Origin: Bradyrhizobium oropedii
GTDB taxonomy: Bacteria > Pseudomonadota > Alphaproteobacteria > Rhizobiales > Xanthobacteraceae
DNA length: 64,000 nucleotides
Assembly: GCF_020889685.1 (NCBI RefSeq)
Contig: NZ_JACMYO010000020.1
Span: 1 to 64,000, forward strand
Direction of reading: 5' to 3'
The position numbers were made by a program, and so were the translations under genes. Below, piece by piece: positions 46,131 through 54,418 of this stretch; the first letter of the stretch is position 1, and every line of letters begins with the position of its first letter. The notes under the pieces are model-generated. The model ran no database searches and was not told the DNA's origin. It was given only the letters and a program-made list of their open reading frames with translations.

Positions 46131-47129
46131 TTATCGCGCGCCCTCGACGAACGTAACCGGCGTCCCTTTCGCAACACCGGCCGCAACGCGCAGCGCATCC
46201 CAGTTCGTGAGCCGGACGCAGCCATGGGATGCCGCCTTGGAGACCAGGCCGGGATTGCCGGTGCCGTGAATGCCGTAGCCTTCCCCCGAGAGGTTGATCC
46301 ACACCACGCCGACCGGATTGTTAGGGCCGGGCTTGATCGTGAACGGCTTGTTTGATTTGACGCCCTTGAACTTGTATTTGGGATTGTAGCGATAGGTCGG
46401 GTTCTTGTTGATCGCCGTCACCTTCAACGTGCCGGTCGGCGTCGGCTTCTCCGTGCTGCCGACCGTCGCGGGATAGAAGGCGAGCAGCTTCCCCGCCGCG
46501 TCGAATGCGCTGAGAGTCTGTCGCGTCTTGTCGACTTCCATGCGCGCAATCGCCGGAGGCTTTCCGACGTCGAGCACGTTCGCAACCGCGATAGTCTCCC
46601 CGGCCTTGTCGAACTTCCGTCCGGGATTGAGCGCCTGAAGCAGCGGCTCGCTCATATGGAATTTCTCGGCGAGCGCCTCGCGCGGGCTGGTGTAGTTCAG
46701 CGCCGGCAGACTCTTCATGCTCTCCATCTTTGCGGGAACCTTCGCCAGGAACGGGCCTTTCACATCAGCATCGACGATCGTGTAATTGACGATCGCGGCC
46801 CCTTCGCTGGCAGAAGTGAGCCTGGTCCAGAGATCCGGCGTCACGGCCTTGTCGAACGACAATCCGTTCGCCGTGGCGAACGCAGTGAGTGCTTTCTGCG
46901 CGTTCTCGCCAAGCTCGCCGTCGATCTCGCCGGGGGAGAAATGCGCGCGATCGAGCAGGATCTCCAGCCTGGCAATGGAGGCGCTGACCTGATGGCGGCC
47001 CGGCAATTTTGCCGGTGGCGCCGCCGCGTCGTTGATCGCGGCAGCATCGAGACCGGCTGCCATCGCGGGCACGGCCGGCATGAGCAAAAATACAATGGCA
47101 AAACGCCCAACGAAAAAATGTCGGAACAT
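46131..47129 (-). CDS. L,D-transpeptidase with N-terminal peptidoglycan-binding domain
   Basis: A periplasmic enzyme of 332 residues that makes 3-3 crosslinks in peptidoglycan or attaches proteins to it. A signal peptide (MFRHFFVGRFAIVFLLMPAV) is followed by a PG-binding-1-like domain (about 45-105) and a YkuD domain (about 195-325) with the catalytic SHGCVRLTN motif (C304). The short stretch LNPGRKFDKAGETIAVANVL resembles a LysM-like linker. A perfect palindrome lies 25-38 bases upstream of the ATG. Confidence 0.92.
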   Translation of the reverse strand: MFRHFFVGRFAIVFLLMPAVPAMAAGLDAAAINDAAAPPAKLPGRHQVSASIARLEILLDRAHFSPGEIDGELGENAQKALTAFATANGLSFDKAVTPDLWTRLTSASEGAAIVNYTIVDADVKGPFLAKVPAKMESMKSLPALNYTSPREALAEKFHMSEPLLQALNPGRKFDKAGETIAVANVLDVGKPPAIARMEVDKTRQTLSAFDAAGKLLAFYPATVGSTEKPTPTGTLKVTAINKNPTYRYNPKYKFKGVKSNKPFTIKPGPNNPVGVVWINLSGEGYGIHGTGNPGLVSKAASHGCVRLTNWDALRVAAGVAKGTPVTFVEGAR

Positions 47130-47153
47130 CGTTTATCCCAACGTGGCTACCTT

Positions 47154-47167
47154 CCGTAAAGTTACGG
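47154..47167. promoter_or_regulatory. Palindrome upstream of the L,D-transpeptidase gene
   Basis: CCGTAAAGTTACGG, perfect six-base arms around a two-base spacer, 25-38 bases before the start at 47129. It could be an operator. The rest of the gap up to 47398 shows no gene I can support; an open frame from 47307 (MRFVIAALAAFLVLML) has a hydrophobic N-terminus but no ribosome site. Confidence 0.35.
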
Positions 47168-47398
47168 CAAGCGCCGAAGTTCCAATGCGGAAAGCTGCGG
47201 TGGAACGGCAGAGATCGCCGCTTTGCCGCAATGACCCGCCAAAAAGTCGTTATCCGAAGTGCACTTGCGCGCAGCTCACATCACAATTCAGGTCTCACGA
47301 AGCAAATGCGATTCGTCATCGCGGCGCTTGCCGCGTTTCTTGTCTTGATGCTCGACGTCGATCGTTCGCCAAGCTCACTCGACGCCTCCGCAACTCGC

Positions 47399-47512
47399 CT
47401 ACGGCGCGGACGAAGTCGCAAGACTCGGCAACGGCGCAAACTGCATCTCTGCGATGGCCGAGCCGGCATACGCACTGGCGATCAGGATCATGACTCGAAT
47501 GGCGACGAACAT
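47399..47512 (-). CDS. 37-residue predicted exported or membrane peptide
   Basis: A 37-residue peptide (MFVAIRVMILIASAYAGSAI, then AEMQFAPLPSLATSSAP). It resembles a bare signal peptide with a short mature part. The ribosome site is excellent (GAGGAGGCACC directly before ATG), which is why I list it despite its size. No family is recognised. Confidence 0.45.
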   Translation of the reverse strand: MFVAIRVMILIASAYAGSAIAEMQFAPLPSLATSSAP

Positions 47513-47732
47513 GGTGCCTCCTCAGTGTTTTTCTTGGTCTCTCAATGCCAGAGACTTCTTTCCCGCCGGTGAGGAAAGCTGGTTGCCGCAACCTTGAAGG
47601 CATTGGTAAGCGAGCTCTTTACGCAGCCCCGTTCATCAGTTGGGAACCGTATCGGCCGATCGACCGGCCCGCTCAACGCGCGGTTCACCCTTGCCGGGCA
47701 TTGTTCGCCTCAATCAAGAAGGCGCAAACACA

Positions 47733-48005
47733 ATGCCGATTTTCAGGACGATCCTTGTTGTCGTATCGATTTCTCTTGCCGGTTTGTACGTCTACGATAC
47801 CTACCGCCGCAATGTGCTCGCCATGCCGGGGTCGGTAAACGAAATCCTTGCACGACGGTGGCCGGAACCGGATGCGTTTCATCCGACCATGGCGTCCGCT
47901 CCCGTCGCCACTGCGAACGCGACGCCGGCGGCGCGCGTTAGGGAAACGTTTGCGATGTTCATCCCGAGGGACGCACGGCGCCATCTGATGCAGCGCAGCC
48001 TTTGA
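47733..48005 (+). CDS. Small membrane-anchored hypothetical protein (90 residues)
   Basis: The N-terminal helix (MPIFRTILVVVSISLAGLYV) anchors an Arg/Ala-rich soluble tail of about 65 residues. AAGAAGG is ten bases upstream. It converges on the ATP-grasp gene with only nine bases between stops. I do not recognise it. Confidence 0.6.
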   Translation: MPIFRTILVVVSISLAGLYVYDTYRRNVLAMPGSVNEILARRWPEPDAFHPTMASAPVATANATPAARVRETFAMFIPRDARRHLMQRSL

Positions 48006-48014
48006 CGGCTTGGT

Positions 48015-49049
48015 TCAACCCAGGGATACGCCTGCCTTGGCACGGCTGATTCCGAGCGTCAGGATGCGATTCAACAGACCCGGGTAGTCCAGTCCATCAT
48101 GCCCGGCTGCGGTCGCGAACTCCTGGCTCTTCGCGATTTCGGGGTTGGGATTGGCCTCAATGAAAAACGGAACGCCATTGGTGGACAGGCGGAAGTCGAT
48201 GCGCGCATATCCATCGAGCCCCAGCGTCCGGTAGATACGTTTCGCCAGTCGTTGAATATGGGCGGATAGTTCCGGCGTGAGGTCCTCGGCCGGGCCATCG
48301 GCAATCCCGATGCGCTCCTGATAGCTGGTGTCGTGCTTGGCCTTTTCGGTGGCGATATGCCGCGCACCGGGACCGCCCATGCTGCCGAATTTCAATTCCC
48401 AAACCGGCAAGACCCGTAGCCGGTTATTGCCGAGCACGCCGACATAGAGCTCGCGTCCCTCGATGAACTGCTCGGCGATGGCAGCCGTTCCGATCCGCTC
48501 ATGGATGAAGGCGACGCGCTCCACGAGCTTCTCGTCGGTATCGACGATCGATGCCTGCGAGATTCCGAGCGATCCATCGCTGCTCAGGCTCTTGACGATC
48601 AGCGGCAGCTCAAGACGCGGCGGCCGCTTGACCTTGCGGCGCATCGGGAACACGGCGAAGGCCGGCACCGGGATGCGGCGGTGATGCACCAGTGTCTTGG
48701 ACAGATCCTTGCCGCGCGCCAGGATCAGGCCGCGCGGGTTGCACCCGGTATACGGGATCTTCATCAGCTCGAGATAGCTCGCGATATGCTGGTCGTACAC
48801 GACGTTGTAGTGAAACTCCTCCAGCAGCGTGAACACCACGTGCGGCTTGAAGCCTTCGATCTCGTCGCGCACCGGCTTGATTTCTTCCTGCACGCCGAGC
48901 GGACGAACCTCATGGCCGGCCGCGCGCAGGGTGCTCACGACGTCGTATTCGGTTTTCCACTCGTTGATTTCCCGCGCCGAGTAGCCATCGCTGGAGTCGG
49001 GCGGCACACAGTCCGGGTGCATCAGCACCAGAATGCGAAAGTGTTTCAT
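48015..49049 (-). CDS. ATP-grasp ligase, D-Ala-D-Ala-ligase-like
   Basis: A 344-residue carboxylate-amine ligase. It has an N-terminal pre-ATP-grasp domain (ILVLMHPDCVPPD), then the ATP-grasp fold with PYTGCNPRGLILARGKDLSK near 105, LPLIVKSLSSDGSLGIS near 155 and metal ligands in DFRLSTNGVPFFIEANPNPE near 305. It resembles Ddl, but no Ddl-type genomic context (mur/fts genes) is present. Its ATG overlaps the stop of the upstream metallopeptidase gene (ATGA), so the two proteins probably work together. The substrate is unknown; a peptide bond-forming role is inferred. Confidence 0.87.
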   Translation of the reverse strand: MKHFRILVLMHPDCVPPDSSDGYSAREINEWKTEYDVVSTLRAAGHEVRPLGVQEEIKPVRDEIEGFKPHVVFTLLEEFHYNVVYDQHIASYLELMKIPYTGCNPRGLILARGKDLSKTLVHHRRIPVPAFAVFPMRRKVKRPPRLELPLIVKSLSSDGSLGISQASIVDTDEKLVERVAFIHERIGTAAIAEQFIEGRELYVGVLGNNRLRVLPVWELKFGSMGGPGARHIATEKAKHDTSYQERIGIADGPAEDLTPELSAHIQRLAKRIYRTLGLDGYARIDFRLSTNGVPFFIEANPNPEIAKSQEFATAAGHDGLDYPGLLNRILTLGISRAKAGVSLG

Positions 49050-50074
49050 AGCGCGATCCATTTGCGGCGCGACGGGCCGAACAGCGCGTGCATGGTCTTG
49101 GCTGTCAGCAGGATGGTGAAATTGGTCACCAGCTTCTGCTCGGGGCCGACGGCACGCAGGTTGAGCTCGCGGCAGCGCGAGATCATGTCGTCGAGCACGG
49201 CATCGAGCGTCAACTGGTTCTCGCCCGTCCACCGTGCGACCAGCTGCCTGATCTGGGCGCGGTGCCGCCTGATGAAGGACGCAGCCGGCGGATGCCGGTG
49301 ATGCCGCGGATCGGCAGAGAACAGCTTGGACAGATCGCGGTCGTAGGTCTTCGGCGGCGTGAAGGCGTAGAACGCCTGCTTCTTCTTGTAGTGCTCGCCG
49401 AGCGTCTGCTTGAGCGTATGCAGCGGATCGACCCGCTCGCGCGTCGTCAGCAGCGGCCGCTCGCCGGCAATCTCGCCCATCAGCTCGTCGACGTATTCGA
49501 GCTTCTTCAGCGCCGGCCATCCGGCATACCGCGTCCGCCAGTTCGAGCGCGGCCGCAGCCACACCGCGAAGGTCTCGGCGAAATCCTCGTCCGGATGGCT
49601 CTGCGCATACCACAGCCTGAGATGCTGGACATAATTGCGGCTGGCCGGATTGGGCCGGTAGTAGCGCGGATAGTGTTGCGACGACGGACCGAACAGCTGC
49701 TGCCAGCGCCGGCGGCGCTGCAGCTGGTAGCCGTGCTGTATGGCATGCCCCGCCTCGTGGCGGAGAATGGCCATGCACTCGGACCACGAGGCGCCCTCGA
49801 CGTCGAGCATCATCTTCTTCTCGAGCTTCATCAGGCGGGGATGGGCGAGATAGAAGGGAATGGCGATGCCGGGCACATCGGCCGGGCTGAACCATTCGCT
49901 CGAGATCCATGTGTGCGGCCTCAGCCGGATGCCGCGCTCTTCGAGCTCTTCGTAGAGCGTACTGACACAATCCGCGAGCCAGGTGCCTTCGACCGCAACC
50001 CTCAGACTGCTGAGGCGCTGCTCGAGCAACTGCGCATCCGTGAGCTTCTCCCAGGCATATTTGCGACGCGGCAT
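49046..50074 (-). CDS. Putative zinc metallopeptidase coupled to an ATP-grasp ligase
   Basis: A 342-residue protein with a zincin motif HEAGH (H106, E107, H110) and a downstream DEDFAETFAVWL segment near 162-173 that should give the third ligand (E167 or nearby). It resembles the putative zinc-binding metallopeptidase family that carries HExxH and an ExxxE-type helix. No signal peptide or membrane helix is visible, so it is likely cytoplasmic. It is first in a two-gene operon with the ligase. Its target is unknown. Confidence 0.8.
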   Translation of the reverse strand: MPRRKYAWEKLTDAQLLEQRLSSLRVAVEGTWLADCVSTLYEELEERGIRLRPHTWISSEWFSPADVPGIAIPFYLAHPRLMKLEKKMMLDVEGASWSECMAILRHEAGHAIQHGYQLQRRRRWQQLFGPSSQHYPRYYRPNPASRNYVQHLRLWYAQSHPDEDFAETFAVWLRPRSNWRTRYAGWPALKKLEYVDELMGEIAGERPLLTTRERVDPLHTLKQTLGEHYKKKQAFYAFTPPKTYDRDLSKLFSADPRHHRHPPAASFIRRHRAQIRQLVARWTGENQLTLDAVLDDMISRCRELNLRAVGPEQKLVTNFTILLTAKTMHALFGPSRRKWIAL

Positions 50075-50147
50075 AGGCTTCCAAAGTCAAAAAACAAACC
50101 GGAATCGGGATGGTGTCATAGGTTGCCGCCGGCAACAACCGCCGGAC

Positions 50148-50210
50148 CTTTGCGGACAGGGCCAGGTCCGCGGCGGCGTTGCGCCGCCCCCCGGGCCCTG
50201 TCCACAAAGG
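50148..50210. repeat. GC-rich hairpin/palindrome
   Basis: CCTTTGCGGACAGGGCC (50147-50163) pairs with GGCCCTGTCCACAAAGG (50194-50210), with a smaller hairpin GGCGGCGTTGCGCCGCC inside. It lies in the promoter region between the metallopeptidase and the divergent membrane-protein gene. Its role is unknown. Confidence 0.6.
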
Positions 50211-50324
50211 GCCTGGCGGACAGCGCGGAGAGCCCGGGTCACGGGTCCAGGTCGCGCGGCCAGCGCCTTCGCGCTTTCTGCTAGGGTCAGCCATTATTGG
50301 GGCAAGGCTACCAGAGGGGCGAGA

Positions 50325-50765
50325 ATGGATTACAGACGACGGCTGCTGTTTCACGGCATGGCCCTGTTCCTGATCGGGCTGTTGACCGGTCTCATCGAGC
50401 AGCACTTCACCAACGTGCGGATGGCGCTCGCGGCGCATCTCGAAGGCGTGATGAACGGCACGTTCCTGCTCGCGGTCGGCGCAATCTGGAGCGAGGTGAG
50501 ACTGTCGCACCGCGCGAGCGTCGCAGCCTATTGGGCGCTGCTCTGCGGAACGTACGGCAACTGGGCCGTGACGACACTCGCCGCCGTTCTCGGAACCGGT
50601 GCACTCTCGCCGGTCACGGCCGCCGGGCGGAGTGCCGTGCAGTGGCAGGAAACGCTGGTGACCGCCGGGTTCGTCTCGATCGGGCTTGCGATCATCGCAG
50701 CGTCGGTCTTGCTGTTATGGGGGCTGCGCGGCAAGGCAGCGCTCATTGGCGATGACGCGAAGTAG
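50325..50765 (+). CDS. Four-helix membrane protein, styrene-oxide-isomerase-like
   Basis: 146 residues with four predicted membrane helices. The AHLEGVMNG segment (H38 and N44) matches the H-x5-N pattern of styrene oxide isomerase (StyC) and the later GTYGNW (N79) its helix-3 motif. StyC isomerises epoxides to aldehydes and was shown to bind heme. No styrene monooxygenase genes are nearby, so the role may differ. The start at 50325 has a weak GGGGCGAG upstream. Confidence 0.7.
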   Translation: MDYRRRLLFHGMALFLIGLLTGLIEQHFTNVRMALAAHLEGVMNGTFLLAVGAIWSEVRLSHRASVAAYWALLCGTYGNWAVTTLAAVLGTGALSPVTAAGRSAVQWQETLVTAGFVSIGLAIIAASVLLLWGLRGKAALIGDDAK

Positions 50766-50782
50766 CGTTCTGTGGCCCGAAC

Positions 50783-52066
50783 TTAGCGGCCGCCGTGGTT
50801 CTGCGCGGCGCGCGCAGCGGCTGCGGCGCGGCGCTTCAGGAACCCGCGCTCGCGCGCGTTGCCGGCCAATGCGGCGGCGGCCTCGAACGCGGCGTGCGCC
50901 TCGGCGAAGCGGCTGAGCTTGTGCAACAGATCGCCGCGCACGCTCGGCAGCAGATGATAGGACCTCAGCGCCGGTTCGTCCGCGAGACCGTCGACGATCG
51001 CAAGCGCTGCCTGCGGCCCCTCGGCCATGCCGATCGCGACCGCACGATTGAGCTCGATCACCGGCGAGTCCAGCAGCGCAGCGAGATCGCCGTAGAACGC
51101 GGCGATGCGGCTCCAGTCGGTCGCATCTGATGTGTCAGCCTCGGCGTGGCAGGCGGCGATCGCGGCTTGCAGCGCATAGAAGCCGCCGGCGCCGCCGAGC
51201 TCGCGGGCGCGCGCCAGCGCCAGGCGCCCGCGGCGGATCTGCAGGTGGTCCCACTGCGCGCGATTCTGGTTCATCAGCAGGATCGGCTCGCCGGCCGCAT
51301 CGGTGCGCGCCGCCAGCCGCGAGGCGTTGAACTCCATCAGCGCCAGCAGCCCGTGCGCCTCCGGCTCCGATGGTGCGATCGAGGTCAGCACGCGGCCGAT
51401 GCGCAGCGCCTCGTTGCAGAGCTGCGGGCGCAACCATTCGTCACCGCGGGCCGCGGTATAGCCCTCGTTGAAAATCAGGTAGACGACCTCGAGCACGGAG
51501 GCGAGCCGTTCGGACAGCTCCTCGCCGCGCGGCGTCTCGTAGACCAGACCGGAATCCGACAGCGTGCGCTTGGCGCGCACGATGCGCTGGGCGATGGTTG
51601 CCTCGGCCTGCAGAAAGGCGCGCGCGATCTCCTCGGTGGTGAGGCCGCAGATCATCCGAAGCGCCAGTGCCGCACGGGCTTCCCGCGACAACAGCGGATG
51701 ACAAGCGGTGAAGATCAGCCGCAGCAATTCGTCACCGATATCGTCGTCGAGCGCGGAATCAAGATCGGGCATGGTGTCCTGCTCCCGCGCCAGATCGTGC
51801 GCCAGAATACCGTGCCGCTCGACGAGCATCCGAGCACGGCGCAGATGATCAAGCGCACGGCGCTTGGCGACCGCCATCAGCCAGGCGCCGGGCTTTTCCG
51901 GCACGCCGTCGGCGGGCCAATGTTCGAGCGCGGCGACCAGCGCTTCCTGGGTCAGATCTTCGGCCAGCGGCACGTCACGCAGCATCCGCGACAGGCTGGT
52001 GATCAGCCGCGGTTGCTCGATGCGCCACACCGCAAGGATGGTTGCCTGGATGTCGGCGGCCGTCAT
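50783..52066 (-). CDS. ECF sigma factor with C-terminal extension (ECF42-like)
   Basis: About 427 residues: sigma-2 (about 15-80, AEDLTQEALVAALEHWP), sigma-4 (about 120-175, LRMICGLTTEEIARAF) and a helical, TPR-like C-terminal extension (about 190-420). ECF42 sigma factors carry such an extension, lack an anti-sigma factor and are encoded beside DGPF/YCII proteins, exactly as here. I chose the ATG at 52066; a GTG at 52123 would extend into a palindromic repeat. The C-terminal domain probably regulates activity (established for the family). Confidence 0.9.
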   Translation of the reverse strand: MTAADIQATILAVWRIEQPRLITSLSRMLRDVPLAEDLTQEALVAALEHWPADGVPEKPGAWLMAVAKRRALDHLRRARMLVERHGILAHDLAREQDTMPDLDSALDDDIGDELLRLIFTACHPLLSREARAALALRMICGLTTEEIARAFLQAEATIAQRIVRAKRTLSDSGLVYETPRGEELSERLASVLEVVYLIFNEGYTAARGDEWLRPQLCNEALRIGRVLTSIAPSEPEAHGLLALMEFNASRLAARTDAAGEPILLMNQNRAQWDHLQIRRGRLALARARELGGAGGFYALQAAIAACHAEADTSDATDWSRIAAFYGDLAALLDSPVIELNRAVAIGMAEGPQAALAIVDGLADEPALRSYHLLPSVRGDLLHKLSRFAEAHAAFEAAAALAGNARERGFLKRRAAAAARAAQNHGGR

Positions 52067-52091
52067 CGCCGCCGACCTGAGGTCTCTGCTC

Positions 52092-52141
52092 GTCGCGTTT
52101 TCTTCACGCGAAGCGATGTCCACCTCGCTTGAAGCGCTCCG
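52092..52141. repeat. Copy of the CGCGTTTTCTTCACGCG palindromic family
   Basis: CGCGTTTTCTTCACGCGAAG followed by GTCCACCTCGCTTGAAGCGC. About 80 percent identical to the core of the element inside the Nramp-like gene (61531-61580). It lies between the YCII gene and the sigma-factor gene in the same operon. Confidence 0.75.
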
Positions 52142-52150
52142 GTCCGCGCA

Positions 52151-52546
52151 TCAGGCTAGGGCGGATACATCGACCTGGCAGGCGCCGTCGACGCCCAGGG
52201 TCGCGAAGGGGCGCACCTCGCAGGTGCCGTCCCAGCCTGGCATATGCTCCTTGTGCAGTTGCATGAACTCGACGGCGGCCGCGACGGCCTCCTCCTTGCT
52301 GCGCAGCTCGAAGATCGCGTAGCCGCCGATCATCTCCTTGGTCTCGACGAACGGCCCGTCGATGACGTTGAGCTTGCCGTCGGTAATGCGTACCTGGGCG
52401 CCCATCGCGACCGGCAGCAGACCGCCGGTGTCGATCATGCGGCCCGCCTTGATTTCCCTCTCGGCGAGCTTGCCCATCGCCTCCATCAGGGCCGGCGTCG
52501 GCGGGCGCGGGGGCTGGGACGAGGTGACGATATACATGAACCGCAT
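52151..52546 (-). CDS. YCII-related DGPF-domain protein
   Basis: A 131-residue ferredoxin-like fold protein with the DGPFVETKEMIGGYAI motif and MRFMYIVTSS N-terminus. AGGAG lies seven bases before the ATG at 52546. It is upstream of an ECF42 sigma factor, whose usual targets are DGPF genes. Function is unknown. Confidence 0.88.
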   Translation of the reverse strand: MRFMYIVTSSQPPRPPTPALMEAMGKLAEREIKAGRMIDTGGLLPVAMGAQVRITDGKLNVIDGPFVETKEMIGGYAIFELRSKEEAVAAAVEFMQLHKEHMPGWDGTCEVRPFATLGVDGACQVDVSALA

Positions 52547-52688
52547 CGGAAAACTCCTGTTGGGCGAGAAGCGGCGTCGATCGCCGCAAAATCGGCTCGC
52601 TATGGGAGACGACGATCCAGTGGCCGCCGGATCGACATGGGGTCGGGAATTATTTTGCCATCGAGAAGCGGGGCGTACCCGCCCCACC

Positions 52689-52715
52689 GTCGTCCCTGCG
52701 AAAGCAAGGGACGAC
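52689..52715. terminator. Hairpin, possible terminator (short GTCGTCCCTGCG-family copy)
   Basis: The stem GTCGTCCCT/AGGGACGAC is perfect, with a nine-base loop. It is downstream of the Inh-like gene on the minus strand. There is no T-run, so Rho-independent termination is uncertain. The stem sequence is the outer part of the repeat at 45267-45388. Confidence 0.45.
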
Positions 52716-52739
52716 ACGGAGTCTGTGGCAGGACGCCCC

Positions 52740-53435
52740 CTACTGCTCCCGCAGCATGATCAGCGGGTCGGCGCTGTCCGGGACGCGGCGCCATTGGGCG
52801 TTGTCGTCGGCCTCGAACTGCCAGGTCTCGCCCTTGGCCGACATCAGGACCATCTGGCCATGGTCGAGCCGCCACTGCGTCGGGTTGAAGGCCGCGACCA
52901 CCGGATCGCATTTGCCCTTCAGGAACACCTGGAAATTGTCGTTGCCGGCATCGGTATTGGTCAGCACCAGGACGCAGATCGCCTGGCCGTTGCCGCGAAC
53001 CATCGACCAGTCGCCGATCATCTGGTCCATCGACTTGGCGAGCGAGCGGGCGGCGGCGAGGTTTTGCAGGATGTAGACGCCCTCGTTGGTGCGCATCCCC
53101 TCGAAGATGCCGGTCTCGACTTCGGTGAAATCGATCACGCCCTCGCCGGCCGCGTTGTGCAGCCGCACGATGTCGCCGAGACCCTTGATGCTCCAGCCCG
53201 TGATGTCCTTGGTGAAGGGCAGCGCGGCGGCGCAGGCCGGCTCGAGCTCGAGCTTGAAGCCTTGCGGCGTCGCATCGCTCTTCAGCGTCACGACGCAGGT
53301 CTTGCTGCGCTCGGTGGTGGCGAGCTCCCACTGCCCGATCATGTCCTTCTTCAACGTCGAGACATCCTGCGCGGCTGCCGGACCGCACGCGGCCAGCAGC
53401 ACAAGCAGCACGACGTTGAAGCGGGACAAGGCCAT
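52740..53435 (-). CDS. Exported protein with two Inh/omp19-type protease-inhibitor domains
   Basis: 231 residues with a signal peptide (MALSRFNVVLLVLLAACG, cleavage after AAAQ). Two repeats each start MIGxW (MIGQWEL near 33; MIGDWSM near 135) and carry a Cys pair, as in the AprI/Inh family of periplasmic inhibitors of serralysin-type metalloproteases. Most family members have one domain. Its ATG overlaps the dehydrogenase stop (TGATG). Inhibitory activity is not certain. Confidence 0.78.
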   Translation of the reverse strand: MALSRFNVVLLVLLAACGPAAAQDVSTLKKDMIGQWELATTERSKTCVVTLKSDATPQGFKLELEPACAAALPFTKDITGWSIKGLGDIVRLHNAAGEGVIDFTEVETGIFEGMRTNEGVYILQNLAAARSLAKSMDQMIGDWSMVRGNGQAICVLVLTNTDAGNDNFQVFLKGKCDPVVAAFNPTQWRLDHGQMVLMSAKGETWQFEADDNAQWRRVPDSADPLIMLREQ

Positions 53436-54418
53436 CAGCGATCCCTGACGGGCGTTTCCGCAACCGGGGTCAGCGGCGGCTTGCCGGCGAACCAGTTCGT
53501 GATGTTGTCGACCACGAGCTGGTCCATCGCATTGCGCGTCACCACCGAGGCCGAACCGATATGCGGCAGCAGCACGACGTTCTGCATCGCCTTCAATTCG
53601 TCCGGAACGTTCGGCTCGGCCGCGAACACGTCGAGGCCGGCGGCGAGGATGGTGCCGGACTTCAGCGCCGCAACCAGCGCCGGCTCGTCGACGACAGAGC
53701 CGCGCGCGACATTGATCAGCACGCCGCGCGGGCCGAGCGCCTTCAGGACGTCGGCATTGATCATCTTCGCCGTCGAGGCGCCGCCCGGCACGATGACGAT
53801 CAGGGTATCGACCGCCTTCGCCATCTCGATCAGATCGGGATAGTGCTTGTAGGCGACGTCCTTGGACGGATTGCGCGAGTGATAGGACACCGGGACTCGC
53901 GAGGCTTCCAGCCGACGCCCGATCGCCTGCCCGATCCGGCCCATGCCGACGATGCCGATCTTGCGGTCGCGCAGCGAGCCGACGCTGAGCGGATAGTTCT
54001 GGGTCTGCCACAGGCCGGAGCGCACATAGCGGTCGGCCTTGACGAATTCACGCAGCGTCGCGATCAATAACCCCATCGCGACGTCGGCGACCTCCTCGGT
54101 CAGCACGTCGGGCGTGTTGGTGACCACGATATTGTGATCGCGCGCATAGGCGGAATCGACGTGGTCGTAGCCGACGCCGAAGCTGCCGACGATCTCGAGC
54201 TTCGGAAACAGCGCCATCGCGGTCCTGTCGGTCGCCATCGTGTGATAGGTGACGGCGATGCCGCGGATCTTGCCCATCGTGTCGAGCGTCAGGCGCTCGA
54301 GGTCGCCGCGGCTTTCGGCACGGTGCAGCACATACTGATCGGAAAAGCCGTTTTCGAGGATTGGCCGGATCGGTCCATAAACCAACAGATCGATCTTTTC
54401 GGAAGAAATCGGGGCCAT
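53435..54418 (-). CDS. D-isomer-specific 2-hydroxyacid dehydrogenase
   Basis: A 327-residue NAD(P)-dependent dehydrogenase. NAD motif GMGRIGQAIGRR is near residue 155. Catalytic Arg (NVARGSVVDE), Glu (AEPNVPDEL) and His (LLPHIGSAS) are all present. It resembles glyoxylate/hydroxypyruvate reductases. The ATG at 54418 has AAAGGA upstream and overlaps the permease stop as TGATG. Confidence 0.92.
   Translation of the reverse strand: MAPISSEKIDLLVYGPIRPILENGFSDQYVLHRAESRGDLERLTLDTMGKIRGIAVTYHTMATDRTAMALFPKLEIVGSFGVGYDHVDSAYARDHNIVVTNTPDVLTEEVADVAMGLLIATLREFVKADRYVRSGLWQTQNYPLSVGSLRDRKIGIVGMGRIGQAIGRRLEASRVPVSYHSRNPSKDVAYKHYPDLIEMAKAVDTLIVIVPGGASTAKMINADVLKALGPRGVLINVARGSVVDEPALVAALKSGTILAAGLDVFAAEPNVPDELKAMQNVVLLPHIGSASVVTRNAMDQLVVDNITNWFAGKPPLTPVAETPVRDR

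Noticed and set aside
47307..47572. Plus-strand frame beginning MRFVIAALAAFLVLML
   Set aside because: Hydrophobic start is suggestive, but there is no ribosome site, the rest is Arg-rich shadow text, and a better small gene lies on the other strand (47399-47512).
49050..50510. Extension of the ATP-grasp frame to 831 residues
   Set aside because: The extra sequence overlaps the metallopeptidase gene in another frame and has no domain; the ATG at 49049 with ATGA coupling is the natural start.
52067..52123. Upstream GTG start for the ECF42-like sigma factor
   Set aside because: The extra residues come from a palindromic repeat; the ATG at 52066 starts at the normal sigma-2 N-terminus.
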